Assembly: GCF_009727055.1 (NCBI RefSeq)
Contig: NC_052349.1
Span: 94,341,340-94,405,339 of the forward strand
From: Benincasa hispida
Lineage: Eukaryota > Streptophyta > Magnoliopsida > Cucurbitales > Cucurbitaceae
Reading direction: 5' to 3'
Length of the DNA stretch: 64,000 bases
The position numbers and the translations under genes were made by a program. Below are positions 1 to 10,960 of the stretch, piece after piece (the first letter of the stretch is position 1; every line of letters begins with the position of its first letter). The notes beneath the pieces were generated by a model that was not told where the DNA came from, searched no databases, and saw only the letters and a program-made list of their open reading frames with translations.

Positions 1-3000
1 GCAAGACAGTTTTGAAGAATGCGAGATCGTTTGGTGCCCGAAACGGCTATCGGGCCCGGCGGGTCCCTAGGGCCCAATTTTTGTGCGCGAACTTCTGCGG
101 GTAAAAATCTGAAAACAGGACCCAAGGGTTCAAAACGATGAGAAAAAAGCCGTGCGCAAGACGGTTTTGGGAATGGAGATTGTTTGGTGCCCCAAACGGC
201 TATCGGGCCTGGCGGGGGTGCCTTGAGCGCAATTTTTGTGCGCGAACTTTCCGGCGGGTGAAATTTGAAAATGGACACAGGGATTCAGAACGATGAGGAA
301 AAGCCGTGCGCACAGACGGTTTTGGGAATGGAGCTTGTTTGGGGCCCCCAACGGCTATCGGGCACGCGGGGTGCTGCTGCGCGCGGCCCAATTTTTCTAC
401 ACTAACTTTACGGCTGGTGAAAATCTGAAAACGAACCCAGGGGTTCAGAACGATGAAGAAAATCCGTGCGCCCAGAAGGTTTTTGGGAATGCCTCTCGTT
501 TTGTGCCCCACCGACTATGAGCCCAGCGAAGGTGCCCCGGGGCCTAATTTTTGTGCGCGAACTTTCGGCGGGGCAAAAATCTGAAAACAGACCCAGGGGT
601 TCAGAAACAATGAGGAAAAAGCCGTGCGCACAGACGGTTTTGGGAACGGAGCTCGTTTAGTGCCCGAAACGGCTATTGGGTCCGGCAGGGGTGCCCTGGG
701 GCCCAATTTTTGTGCATAAACTTTCCTGCGGGGCGAAAATTGAAAAAAGAACCCAGGGGTTCGAACGATAAGGAAAGCCGTGCGCACAGACGTTTTGGGA
801 ACGGAGCTCGTTTGGAGCCCCAAACAGCTATCGGGGCCGCCGGGTGCCCGGGGCCCAATTTTTTGTGCGCGAACTTTCCGGCGGGCGAAAAAATCTGAAA
901 ACGAACCAAGGAGTTCAGAATGATGAGAAAATGTCGTGCGCGCAGACGATTTTGGGAACGGAGCTCGTTTGGTTCACCAAACGGCTATCAGGCCCCGCGG
1001 GGGTACCCGGGGACCAATTTTTGTGCGCTAACTTTCCGACGGGTGAAAGTCTGAAAACGGACCCAGGGTTCAGAACGATGAGAAAAAGCCATGCGCTCAG
1101 ACGATTTTGAGAACGGAGCTCGTTTGGTCCTCAAACGACTATCGGGCCCCGCGGTGGTACCCCGGGGCCCAATTTTTGTGCGTGAACTTTCCGGTGGGCG
1201 AAAATCTGAAAACGAACAAAGGGTTCAGAACGATGAGAAAAAGCCGTGCGCGCAACGGTTTTGAGAACGGAGCTCGTTTGGCGATAGGTGGCCTCGGGGC
1301 CAATTTTTATGCGTGAACTTTTAGGCGGGCGAAATTTTGAAAATGAACCTAGGGTTCAAAACGTTGAGAAAAAGCCGTCGCGCGAGATGATTTTTGGGAA
1401 TGGAGCTCGTTTGGTGCCCAAACGGCTCTCGGGCTAGGCAGGGTGCCCCGGGAGCCCAATTTTTGTGCGCGAACTTTCCGACGGGCGAAAATCCTAAAAC
1501 GGACCCAGGGGTTGAGAACGAAAAGAAAAATCCATGCGCGCAGACGGTTTTTGGGAACGAAGCTCGTTTTGGTGCCCCCAAACGGCTATCGAGCCTGGCC
1601 GGGGTGCCCCGGGGCCCAATTTTTTTGTGCGAACTATCGGCGGGCGAAAATCTGAAAACGAAGCCAGAGGTTCAGAAACGATGAGAAAAAGCCGTGCGCG
1701 TAGACGTTTAGGGAACGGAGCTCGTTTGGTACCCCAATCGGCTATCGAGCCTGGCCGGGGTGCCCGGGGCCCAATCTTTTTGCACGAACTTTCCGGCAAG
1801 CGAAAATTTGAAAACGAACCCAAGGGTTCAAAACGTTGAGAAAAAGCCGTGCGTACAAATGGTTTTTGGAACAGATCTCAATGGGTGCCACAAACGGCTA
1901 TCGTTCCCGGCGGGGTTGCCTCGGGACAAATTTTTGTGCGAGAACTTTCCGGCGAGCAAAAATCTGAAAACAGACCCAGGGGTTCAGAACGATGAGAAAA
2001 AGTCGAGCGCGCAGACGGTTTTGGGAACGGAGCTCGTTTGGTGCCCCAAACAGCCATCGGGCCCCGCGGGGGTTCCCAAGCCCAATTTTTAGCGCGATTT
2101 TTCGGCGTGCGAAAATCTGAAAAAGGACCCAAGGGTTCAGAACGATGAGAAAAAGCTGTGCGCGCAGACGGTTTTGGGAACGGAGATCCTTTGATGCCCC
2201 AAACGACTATCGGAATGGTGGGGGTGCCCTGAGCCAATTTTTGTGCGCGAACTTTCCGGTGGGCGAAATCTTAAAATGACCCTGGGGTCAGAACGATGAG
2301 AAAAGCCGTGCGCGCAGACGGTTTTGGAAATGGAGCCCATTTGCTGCCTCAAACGGCTATCGGGCCCGGCGGGGTTCCCCGGGGCCCAATTTTTCTGCGC
2401 GAACTTTCCAGCAGGCGAAAATCTTAAAATGGACCCAGGGGTTCAGAACGATGAGAAAAAATGGTGCGCACAGACGGTTTTGGGAACGGAGCTCGTTTGG
2501 TGCCTCAAATTGCTATCGGGTCTTGATGGGGTTGGCCTGGGGTCCAATTTTTGTGCGCGAACTTTATGGTGAGCGAAAGTCTGAAAATGGACCCAGGGTT
2601 CAGAACGATGAGAAAATGTGTGTGTGCAGACGATTTGGAAATGAAGCTCGTTTGGTGTCCCAAACGGCTATCAGGCCCGGCGGCGGTGCCCTGAGGCCCA
2701 GTTTTTGCGCGAAACTCCGGCGGCGAAAATATGAAAACGAACCTAGGGTCCTGAACAATGAGAAAAACGTCGTGCGCGCAGACGGTTTTTGGAACGGAGC
2801 TTGTTTGTGTCTCAAACGGCTATTAGGTCTTACGGGGTGGCCTGGGATCCAATTTTTGTGTGCGAACTTTCTGGCGGGCAAAAGTCTGAAAATGGACCCA
2901 GGGGTTCAAAACGATGAGAAAACGTTGTGCGCGTGGACGGTTTTGGAAACGGAGCCCGTTGGTGCCTCAAACGGCATCAAGCCCGACGGGGGTTCCTGGG

Positions 3001-4501
3001 CCCAATTTTTGTGCCGCAAACTTTCCGGCGGGCGAAAATCTGAAAAACGGACCCAGGGGTTAAGAACGATGAGTAAAAATCTGTCGTGCAGACGGTTTAG
3101 GAACGGAGCTCGTTTGGTGCCTCAAACGGTATCGGTCTGACGGGGGTGGCCCAGGGTCCAATTTTTGTGCGCGAACTTTTCGGCGGGCGAAAGTCTAAAA
3201 ATGAACCCAGGGGTTTAGAACGATGAGAAAATGTCGTGCACGCAGACGATTTGGGAACAAAGCTCGTTTGGTGCGCCAAACGGCTATCTGGCTCGGAGGG
3301 GTGCCCCGGGGCCTAATTTTTGTCCGCGAACTTCCGACGTACGAAAATTTGAAAACAGACCAAGGGGTTCAAAACGATGAGAAAAAGCCGTACGCTCAGA
3401 CGATTTTTGGAACGGAGCTCGTTTTGTGCCCCAAACGGCTATCGGGTCCCGCGGGGTGCCCCGGGGCCAATTTTTGTGTGCGAACTTTCTGGAGGGCGAA
3501 AATCTGAAAACGGACCCAGGGGTTCAGAACGATGAGAAAAGGCCGTGTGCGCAGACGGTTTTGGGAACGGAGCTCGTTTGGTACCCAAACGGCTATCTGG
3601 CCCGGTGGGGTGCCCCGGGGCCTAATGTTTGTCCGCGAACTTTCTGACGGACGAAAATCTGAAAACAGACCAAGGAGTTCAAAACGATGAGAAAAAGCCG
3701 TGTGCTCAGACGATTTTTGGAACGGAGCTCGTTTGGTGCCCTAAACGACTATTGGGCTCGGCAGCGGTGCCCCGGGGCCAATTTTTGTGTGCGAACTTTC
3801 CGGAGGGCGAAAATTTGAAAACAAACCCAGGGGTTCAGAACGATGAGAAAAGGCTGTGTGCGCAGACGATTTCGGGAACGAAGCTCGTTTGTTGCCCCAA
3901 ACGGCTATCGGACCTAGCGGGGTGCCCCGGGGCCCAATTTTTGTGTGCGAACTTTCCGGCGGTGGTTAATCTGAAAACAGATCCAGGGGTTTAGAACGAT
4001 GAGAAAAAGTCGTGAGCGCAAATGGTTTTTGGAACAGAGCTCGTTTAATGCCCTAAACGGCTATCGAGCCCGGCGGGGTGCCTTAGAACCCAAATTTTGT
4101 GTGCGAACTTTCTGGTGGGAGAAAATCTGAAAAATGGACCCAGGGGTTCAGAAAGATAAGAAAAAGCCGTGCGCGTAGACGGTTTTGGGAATGAAGCTCG
4201 TTTGGTGTCCCAAACGGCTATCAGGCCCGGCGGCGGTGCCCTGAGGCCCAGTTTTTGTGCGCGAACCTTCCGGCGGGCGAAAATATGAAAACGAACCTAG
4301 GGGCTCTGAACATGAGAAAAACGTCGTGCGCGGACGGTTTTTGGAACGGAGCTTGATTTGGTGTCAAACGGCTATTGAGTTTACGGGGGTGGCCTGGGAC
4401 CAATTTTTGTGTGCGAACTTTCTGGCGCAAAAGTCTGAAAATGGACCCAGGGGTTCAAAACGATGAGAAAACGGTTGTGCGCGTGACGGTTTTTGGAAAC
4501 G
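1..4501. repeat. Satellite array, ~157-bp monomer
   Basis: About 28-29 head-to-tail monomers are visible. The landmark 'aacgatgag' followed by a 'gccgtgcgc' block recurs near 134, 288, 449, 603, 763, 917, 1073, 1229 and onward to about 4460, mostly every 150-160 bp. Each monomer also holds 'ggcccaattttt', 'gaactttccggcggg', 'ggacccaggggttcag' and 'gctcgtttggtgcc'. Monomers differ by scattered substitutions and 1-5 bp indels. Base composition is clearly GC-richer than the DNA on the far side of the gap. The array is open at the window start and stops at an N gap, so its true length is unknown. The short ORFs seen in all frames are by-products of the periodicity and not genes. I do not recognise the family name. 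Confidence 0.95.
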
Positions 4502-4601
4502 NNNNNNNNNNNNNNNNNNNNNNNNNNNNNNNNNNNNNNNNNNNNNNNNNNNNNNNNNNNNNNNNNNNNNNNNNNNNNNNNNNNNNNNNNNNNNNNNNNN
4601 N
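4502..4601. other. Assembly gap (100 N)
   Basis: Exactly 100 N, the conventional placeholder for a gap of unknown size. It separates the satellite from AT-rich DNA, so adjacency of the two is not proven by sequence. Confidence 0.99.
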
Positions 4602-5352
4602 CGAAATTCGGCTGATCGGATTCTTCTTCTCTTTGTTTCTTGAAATCTAACCCTTTGTTCTTCAAGAAATTGGAACGATGTAGGATTAGAGAGATCTGTT
4701 TGTTCGTCAAAATCAAGAAAAAGTGAACTCCATGTCTATGCCAACATTTCCATTCTCCCCGACTAGAGTAAAGGCCCAATTGAAGAATCTTCAAATGGTT
4801 TAAGTTGAACTTCAAATCTTAGGTAAGAGATGTTCCTCAGGAGCACCTCCTCGGGGATGGATTCGAATAAAGCCAGGAAACTCGGTGGTCAATGACGATT
4901 ACTGGAAATCTAGAAGATAACCATTAAGAATGGCTTAATTCTTGATAGAGATTATGAGACCAAACTTGTCCGAACCAAAATCCATGATTCTAAGGTTTTG
5001 TTATGAATGGTGATGGAAGAATAATGAATTAATTGCTTTCACTTTGGAATCCAACTATGAGATATGGGTGAGTTTTCCGAAATATATTTAAAAGGTGAAA
5101 AATTGGCGGATAAGCAAATTCTAAAAGGAAGAGGAATGAGTTCTACTTTCTAATCATTTTAACAATATATTAAATAATACTCTAAATAAAATTATTTTTT
5201 TTTTCAAAATTCTATCAAAATAACAAAAAATAAAAATAAAAATTGTTTGTCATTATCTCTAAATAAATAGAAAAAATGGTGTCGAAGGATGCAATAAAAT
5301 GGAGAAGAATAATAATATTAGAAAACCACTCTTTATTAATAAAACCTCACTG

Positions 5353-5391
<39 letters not shown>

Positions 5392-6686
5392 TTGAAGATC
5401 CATCTTGTTGTAATATTTAAATCTTAACTTTTAAAATATGATGAAATCTCCACATTTTAATTAAGAGAAAATTACTTTTTTTTATCTATATAATTTTAGG
5501 AATAATGTGCGATTGATCTCTATAGGTCGAACCAAATATTTTTTAAAATTGAGGATTAAATTGGTTAAATTAAAAACTAATAGGGACCAATTGCACCTAT
5601 TTTTAAAAAATTTTAGGGACTAAAAAAGTTTTTTTTTTTTCCTTTTAATTATGATCTTTTTATACATTGAAGTTTTTATAAGGTTGTATATTAAATGAAA
5701 AATTGTATTAGAAATGATAGATTTAATATAGAAAAATTTGAAGTTTTGTTTGGTCGATAATAAAATTTTTAAAAAATGTTAAAACTGAACTTAAATTAAA
5801 AAAAAAAAAGAGTTCTATGATCCATTATATATTCCTAGCAAAATCTAAAAGGAAGAGGATAACAATATATTAAATAATACTTAAAAAAAATATTATTTTT
5901 CCAAGATTCTAGCAAATTCTAAAAGGAAGAGGATAACAAATATATTAAATAATACTTAAAAAATAATCAAAAACAAATTGTTTGTCATTTTTTCTCTAAA
6001 ATAAATAGAAAAAATAGTGTAAAACGGTGCAATAAAAGGGTAAAGAATAATAATTATTAAAGAAAACCTCTTTATTAATAAAACCCACTATATATATATA
6101 ATTATACACGTATTAAATTGAAAGACTTGTGTTGTTATAAATATTTAAATCTTAACCTTTAAAATAAATGATGAAATCTACACATTTTAATGAGAGAAAA
6201 CATTTTTTGTTGTGTGATTGATCCTATAGGTTGAATCTACTTTTTAAAAATTGAGAGACTAAATTAGCTTAAGTTAAAACTATAGGGACCATTGCACTAA
6301 TTTTAAAAAATTCAGAGACTAAAAAGGTATTTGTTTTTTCCTTTTAAATATATCTTTTACACATTGAAATATTATTGGTTTTAGCTATAGTAAGTGTTTT
6401 ATAAATATTTTATTTAGATGAAAATTGTATTAGAATGATCCCCATTTAATATAAGAAATTTGAACTTTTATTTGGTTGATAATTAATTTTTTAAATAATG
6501 TTTAAAACTAGAATTAAATTTTTAAAAAGATCTACGATCCAACATATTTTTGGGGGAACTTCAAGCGGTGAACATACAACAGTTCTCTGTATTGGTGTCG
6601 GCTTTGAACAACAGTAGCAAGTATAGGCGGCAAGTGAAAAACTAAGAAAAGTAAGATATTGAAAGAGAATAAAAGACGATTAATGA
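4602..6686. other. AT-rich non-coding DNA with a partial internal duplication
   Basis: No gene is supported here. The first 250 bp are mixed-composition. From about 5040 the sequence is strongly AT-rich. A block beginning 'gcaaattctaaaaggaagagga' near 5117 recurs near 5838 and 5913, and the following 500 bp (phrases such as 'aattgtttgtcatt', 'ctttattaataaaacc', 'atttaaatcttaac', 'agggaccattgcac') appear in both halves in the same order. This is a diverged tandem duplication of roughly 0.7 kb. A TA microsatellite lies at 5357-5387. It may be a decayed transposon, but I see no terminal repeats or coding remnants. Confidence 0.7.
5357..5387. repeat. (TA)n microsatellite
   Basis: Uninterrupted TA dinucleotide run of about 15 units inside the first half of the AT-rich duplication. 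The second half has only a short interrupted TA run at the matching place (near 6093), so the repeat expanded or contracted after the duplication. Confidence 0.9.
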
Positions 6687-7167
6687 ACACTCGCATTTCT
6701 ACCAATTCTTTGTAGCAATCGAATCGTCAAATGGGTCACATTTCATGGTATCTATGACGTTGCTTATTTGTTGAAGCTAATGGTGATTAAATCTATGTCG
6801 GAGTCTGTAGTGGAGTTCGCCATCATAGCTCGATATTTCCTTGGTACGGTCAGTGACCTAAAGTACATGATTCGCAATTGCGAATACTTACTAAATGGCG
6901 AACTTGGACTCAAAAAACTTGCTAAGTTACTCAATATTGTGAATGACATTCCTACCCATCATCTTGCTAGTTTTGATAGTTTGTTGATAGCTTCTGCATA
7001 TGCGAAAATGAAGAAGATGCACGAGTTTTTGTCGGAAAATCTCGATGGATTCTTATATGGTTTGTATTATAGAATTCGGGGACATAAGATCCCTTGGTTC
7101 AATCCATATTACCAACATTGGGCATGCTTTACTCATAGTTTGTTTTATGGTCATGCCATTGTTTAGG
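6687..7167 (+). pseudogene. CAF1-type deadenylase (CCR4-NOT) fragment
   Basis: One open frame of about 160 codons reads like the middle and C-terminal part of CCR4-associated factor 1, the DEDD-family 3'-5' exonuclease that removes poly(A) tails in the CCR4-NOT complex. Recognisable blocks in order are VKWVTFHGIYDVAYLLKLM (family: VxWVTFHxxYDxxYLLK, containing a catalytic Asp), VSDLKYMIRNCE (family: VYDIKHLMKFC), LGLKKLAKLLNI, and a degenerate form of the HQAGSDSLLT motif reading HHLASFDSLL with its Asp kept. The N-terminal third with the DxE motif is absent. A stop at 6684-6686 precedes the readable frame, and upstream DNA matches only weakly and out of frame. The C-terminus continues past the usual YGL end for about 25 codons to a TAG. 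Plant CAF1 genes are usually intronless, so truncation is more likely than a missing exon. Retrotransposon-like DNA follows directly. Identification is by motif recall. Confidence 0.75.
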
Positions 7168-7199
7168 ATTGGGATGTTTCATTGATGGAACATATTTGT

Positions 7200-7475
7200 A
7201 AAATGGTTAGATAAGGGTAAATGATGTAGTTAGGTGTGTCAACGTAAAGTTGGGATGTTTGGGTATATCTATGAGAATTTGAGAGATTGTATTCCTCTGA
7301 AATACTATTGGTATATTGTAATATATTTCTATATTTGATAAGTGTTCTTTCTATTATCTATTTTTTTTTTTTGTGTTCTTGAGTATTTCGGGCTAGTTTT
7401 TTGTAGCGTTCTTCTACTTTCTTGTGTTCTTTATTAGGTAATGTCCTAACAAATTAGTATCAAAGAGTTATAAGC
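7200..7475 (+). mobile_element. Degenerate Ty1-copia LTR end plus PBS-like site
   Basis: After the CAF1 fragment there is T-rich LTR-like DNA ending 'ggtaatgtcctaaca', followed at about 7452 by 'aattagtatcaaagag'. That is a diverged form of the plant Copia primer-binding site ('ttggtatcagagc', complementary to initiator tRNA-Met). The arrangement (pyrimidine-rich LTR tail, CA end, then PBS) is typical of a Copia 5' LTR/internal junction. No gag follows. The next 200 bp are AT-rich and then another LTR begins. The 5' limit of the LTR is not visible. Confidence 0.45.
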
Positions 7476-7807
7476 AATAAAATGAATGAATGTGTTCAAG
7501 GTGCTACTTATGATAGTCTTCCAATTAGCAACATATTATAAAATTTATATTTATAAAGTCATAAGCAATAAATTGTTTCTATTGATAACTTTGGAAATAG
7601 AAACATGCTATGATTTTAATTTAGCTATATCTTTTAATCTTTTAATCTCATCCATTTATTTCTCTACTTTTTATTTCATCCCGACCACTAAGGGTTGCAT
7701 ACAACCAACACAAAGGCATACATGAGCCATGCGAACACGGGTAGCAAGCATGCATCGAAGTGAGCATGCAAGGTACGCAAGCCATGTGTTGAAGCCAAGC
7801 GCACAGG

Positions 7808-8000
7808 CCATGCATCGATGGTGTATGCCGAGCGCGCAACCCATGCGTCGATGGTGTATGCCGAGCGCGTAGCCCATGAGTTGATGGTGTATGCTAAGCG
7901 CCCTGCCATGCGTCGATAGTGTATGCCCTGTCTCTTATACACATCTAGATGTGTATAAGAGACAGGGTGTATGCTAAGCGCCCTGCCTATGCGTCAAATG
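7808..8000. repeat. ~33-bp tandem repeat in LTR
   Basis: The unit 'gatggtgtatgc(c/t)(g/a)agcgc' + 'gc(c)catgcgtc' repeats about every 33 bp near 7818, 7851, 7884 and again after the adapter at 7966. The copy count is unreliable because the adapter splits the array. Confidence 0.7.
7928..7965. other. Nextera-type junction adapter (artefact)
   Basis: A perfect 38-bp palindrome made of the 19-bp Tn5 mosaic end and its reverse complement (CTGTCTCTTATACACATCT then AGATGTGTATAAGAGACAG). This is the circularisation junction of Nextera mate-pair libraries, not biological DNA. The phrase 'ggtgtatgctaagcgccctgcc' occurs both about 45 bp before it and immediately after it, so the adapter joins two reads from the same repeat. 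Confidence 0.97.
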
Positions 8001-8644
8001 GGCAAGCGGGCAAGCTATCCTATGTGTCGAAGCGCTGCAGGCACGCCCATGCGGCGAGGCATGCCCACGCGGTTGAGAGTGCCTATGCGGCCAAGCGTGC
8101 AAGCGCCTAGGCAGCACACTATGCGTCGATGGTCAACATCATGCGTCCATGCTTAGTAGGCCAAGCAAGCACACCTAGCAAGCCATGCGTCGAGGGTGAG
8201 CGGCGACCCTATGTGTTGGTGATGGCCAACTGATGCATTGGCTAAGTGGGACTTTGATGAAGGAAAGGTGAGTTGCTATACGTTAAGGATAAATGGTAAG
8301 GCTAATTAATGGAGAACTTCAAGGGAGGATGCTAATGGTATACAAGCATAAGTCTTAAACAACTTAAGTAGAGAAATATGTGAAGTATTTAAGTAATTTA
8401 GGCGGCGAAAGGAGGATCACGTAAAATTCTAGTAGGAGGTGGCTAAAGGAGATTTCATGCAATTGAAGTCTTATCACCCCAAGCAGGAGGTGGGTGAAGG
8501 AGATTTCATGCAAAAAAAAAGGAGATTTTGGTTGGCAAGCTGAAATGAGAACAACCAAGGCTAGGCTTGGTAGGCTGAGTGTTGGCAGCTCCAAAGTGAG
8601 ACAAATGGGAGTTGAGTTGTCACCATGGGGTGAGTTTGAAATGG

Positions 8645-8654
8645 CTATAAATAG
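8645..8654 (+). promoter_or_regulatory. LTR TATA box
   Basis: CTATAAATAG, with the same context ('atggctataaatag...gggcaag') as in solo LTR I at 52487. It marks the likely U3/R boundary and fixes this LTR's orientation as plus. Confidence 0.65.
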
Positions 8655-9395
8655 AGGGGTTGGGCAAGAGGAATTTATTCATACTATCACTTAAATTGTG
8701 TGTCGAGAGCATATTTAGAGAGTTACGTTTGAGTTATTAGGCTGCCAAGTTGATTGGAGATCAAAAAAAACAAAGGTTGCATTGGTGAGGCATTGAGTCA
8801 GCTGGACGCATAGCTAGACACACCCTGCGCGCACGCAGCACTGCGTTCGTCCGTTCGTCCGTTCGCGCGCGCCTCGCTCGACGCATCCCGTGTGCCAGCC
8901 TAATGCAACTGCCTTCCTCGTACGATGCATCACGCCCAGCGCACGCCCAACGCAATGCACGCCCAAACGCACTAGTCCTCTGTGCGGCACAACATGCCCA
9001 CCCTGCCTACTGCCCAATGGCTAGCTGCCTACCACGGTCCAAATAAACCCTAAAGAGGCTAATTTTGGTATTTTGGCTAAATTGGAGTAGGGTAAGCTGG
9101 TGTTTTCATTATATAATAGTATTTTGGCTAGTTTTACATTATTTATTGATATAACAATTATTAATTGAGGAATTTCCATTGATATGGAGGAATTCTCAAG
9201 GTGATTTTAGTGGAAAAACTTGTTAATGGTGAGTGTTTACTTAGTTTTATGAATTGATATGTGGATAAATGCATATGTAAGTGCCAAATGCATGCTTATG
9301 ATGTTATGTTGTTACCATGATATTGTTTGTGAAATTGCTATGGAAACTGAGATTATACCCAAATTACATAAATTAGCATGCTTAATAAAAGGTGC

Positions 9396-9499
9396 TTGGC
9401 GGGAAAATATAGTTGGCCTTGGTCAGCGGGAAATATAGTCAAGTTACCTAAGCATGACTAGCAGGAAAAGAATTGTCGATGTGTACATTGGCGGGAAAA
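9396..9499 (+). promoter_or_regulatory. Cluster of E2F-like sites in LTR
   Basis: TTGGCGGGAAAA at 9396, CAGCGGGAAA at 9424, AGCAGGAAAA at 9460 and ATTGGCGGGAAAA at 9487. The first and last fit the plant E2F consensus TTTSSCGSGAAA core. The homologous LTR at 53213-53343 has the same cluster. This is sequence similarity only; binding is inferred. Confidence 0.5.
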
Positions 9500-10032
9500 G
9501 TGAGTTATAGGAAAGTTTTAATAAAAAGTTGTGATTGATAATGTATCCATGATATGAGCATGTCACGTATAGCATGGAATTGGAGGTTGATAATTGAATG
9601 AATGTACACATGATCATGCATAAATTATACTGGAATTGTGATTATGTGATTGATTTCCCAAAAATATGTTTTGCAAAGTGATTATTATTTTAAAAAGCAC
9701 CACTCACTGGGCTTAGTAGCTCACACGCTTCCAAATGTTTTCTTATATCCCCCCCCCCCCAGGTAGCAAAGCGGAGCTTTCAGGAAGGAGTCTAGTAACC
9801 ACCAACAGACCACGACTTGGTAAATTCTGATGGCACCTCTCGGATCATGTAATAAAAAATATAGGAAATTGAACTATGTGTATGAAAGTTAGATAGAGTA
9901 TTGTAAACATGTTGACATATTTAATAGATAAGGGGGAAAACATTAAAGTGAAATATTGTCTTAGAATACTACTGGTGTACCCTCACTCTCCATCCCAGGT
10001 CTTGGGGGCTAAGGCTTGGAAGGGGGTGTGAA

Positions 10033-10936
10033 ATTATTATTCTCAAAAGCTCGCTTGACTTTTTTTTTTTTTTTTCAAATGATCGCAATGCAATGAATGC
10101 AATTCTCCTAGCCCGCTGCCACCCTCAAACTTAGAGGGGCAGCGTTCTCACCGCAAAGCTAAAAACAAAATTATGAGAATGCGGTAATAAATGTTTGAAC
10201 AAAGGTTTGCACAAAATAAAACTTAAGACTTTCAAAATTTGAAGAAGCTAATAAAAGTAAAGAATGCCTTGGGTTGATTAGTTAGAAGATGCGATGAACT
10301 ATACGTGCCATCATAGAAACATCGCAAAACAACGCGATCGGGAAAGAAAGAATTTCAAAAGGATAAGGCATACAAGATAACAAGAAAAGACCTTAGGTGA
10401 AACAACGCATGCGATCATGCGTTGGAATCCACACGATCGAAGCCATGTATTAGAGGATGAAAGGAATTCTTCCATTGAACTACAAACCGAGGAGATTTAT
10501 TGTTGGAACTACAAGAGCAAACGTACCACAACCAAGGAAGCAGCCATAAATCCAAAATAACAATGAAAATAAAAATAACCTATACTAAGAATGCAAAGTA
10601 AAGATAGAGTAGAAGACGTCCTTAGAAAAATAGGAGTGTTGTCACTGCAAAGAGTCTTCCATGTAGGAGATGGTTCTCAATTGCTTCGTTCAAGGATCAT
10701 GCCTTAACCAATTGAACTTCCGGCAATTGTTGGGCGCATGTTGGCCACCATGAGCTTAGAATTGTCTTCAGCTCTTTTTCGGCTGATTGCTTTTCTACCT
10801 TGGGGTCAACATTGGCTATCAGCGCATTGCCTACACTTCAATATTGTTTGCAACCTGGTTGCACAAGGTACAATACTCCCAAGATAAAAAGTTTGCTCAC
10901 AGAGACATAAAACTTAACAAACATTTAGCTGCCAAG
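10033..10936 (-). mobile_element. Internal stub of minus-strand element E
   Basis: DNA lying downstream (on the minus strand) of a PBS-like site and an LTR. No ORF above background is seen. On the minus strand it is pyrimidine-rich leader-like sequence. It is cut at about 10033 by the end of the neighbouring LTR. A GC-rich hairpin lies at 10114-10144. Confidence 0.5.
10114..10144. other. GC-rich hairpin
   Basis: CGCTGCC-A-CCCTC, loop AAACTTA, then GAGGG-GCAGCG: arms pair over about 11 bp apart from a 2-nt offset. It lies 80-110 bp inside the truncated end of element E. A purine-rich 'taagtttgagggtgg' on the minus strand overlaps it, resembling a polypurine tract, so this could mark the start of a lost 3' LTR. 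Confidence 0.5.
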
Positions 10937-10954
10937 TCCCCGACAATGGCACCA
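10937..10954 (-). promoter_or_regulatory. tRNA-Asp-type primer-binding site of element E
   Basis: On the minus strand it reads TGGTGCCATTGTCGGGGA, against TGGCGCCGTTGCCGGGGA, the exact complement of the 3' end of plant tRNA-Asp. Three mismatches, all transitions. It follows the LTR end 'gtcatca' after 6 nt, as expected for a minus-strand Gypsy element. Confidence 0.65.
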
Positions 10955-10960
10955 AGAACT

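Larger units (their letters stand above)
7690..10032 (+). mobile_element. 5'-truncated long LTR (same family as solo LTR I)
   Basis: This matches the solo LTR at 51295-53867 over nearly its whole length: the GC-rich 'catgcgtcga' tract, the 'ggaggtggctaa...gagatttcatgc' block, the TATA box, the 'ctgacgc/agcgcacgccca' region, the GGCGGGAAA cluster, the C-run before 'aggtagcaa', and the 3' end 'cttgggggctaaggcttgg'. About the first 180 bp of the LTR are missing at the left edge near 7690. The right end lies near 10032 ('ggtgtgaaa', against 'ctgtgaca' in the intact copy). No target-site duplication is visible, consistent with truncation. A library adapter interrupts it at 7928-7965. ORFs of 60-80 codons here are not convincing. 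Confidence 0.8.

Noticed and set aside
130..4500. Many 60-230 codon ORFs on both strands in the satellite
   Set aside because: They follow the ~157-bp periodicity, occur in several frames at once, and have no recognisable domain. A repeat unit not divisible by three and variable in length cannot encode a stable protein.
4375..4815. ORFs reading through the N gap
   Set aside because: The central part is undetermined sequence, and the two sides are satellite and unrelated DNA.
7928..7965. Terminal inverted repeat or hairpin of a transposon
   Set aside because: It is identical to two other places in unrelated sequence and to the Tn5 mosaic-end junction adapter, so it is a library artefact.
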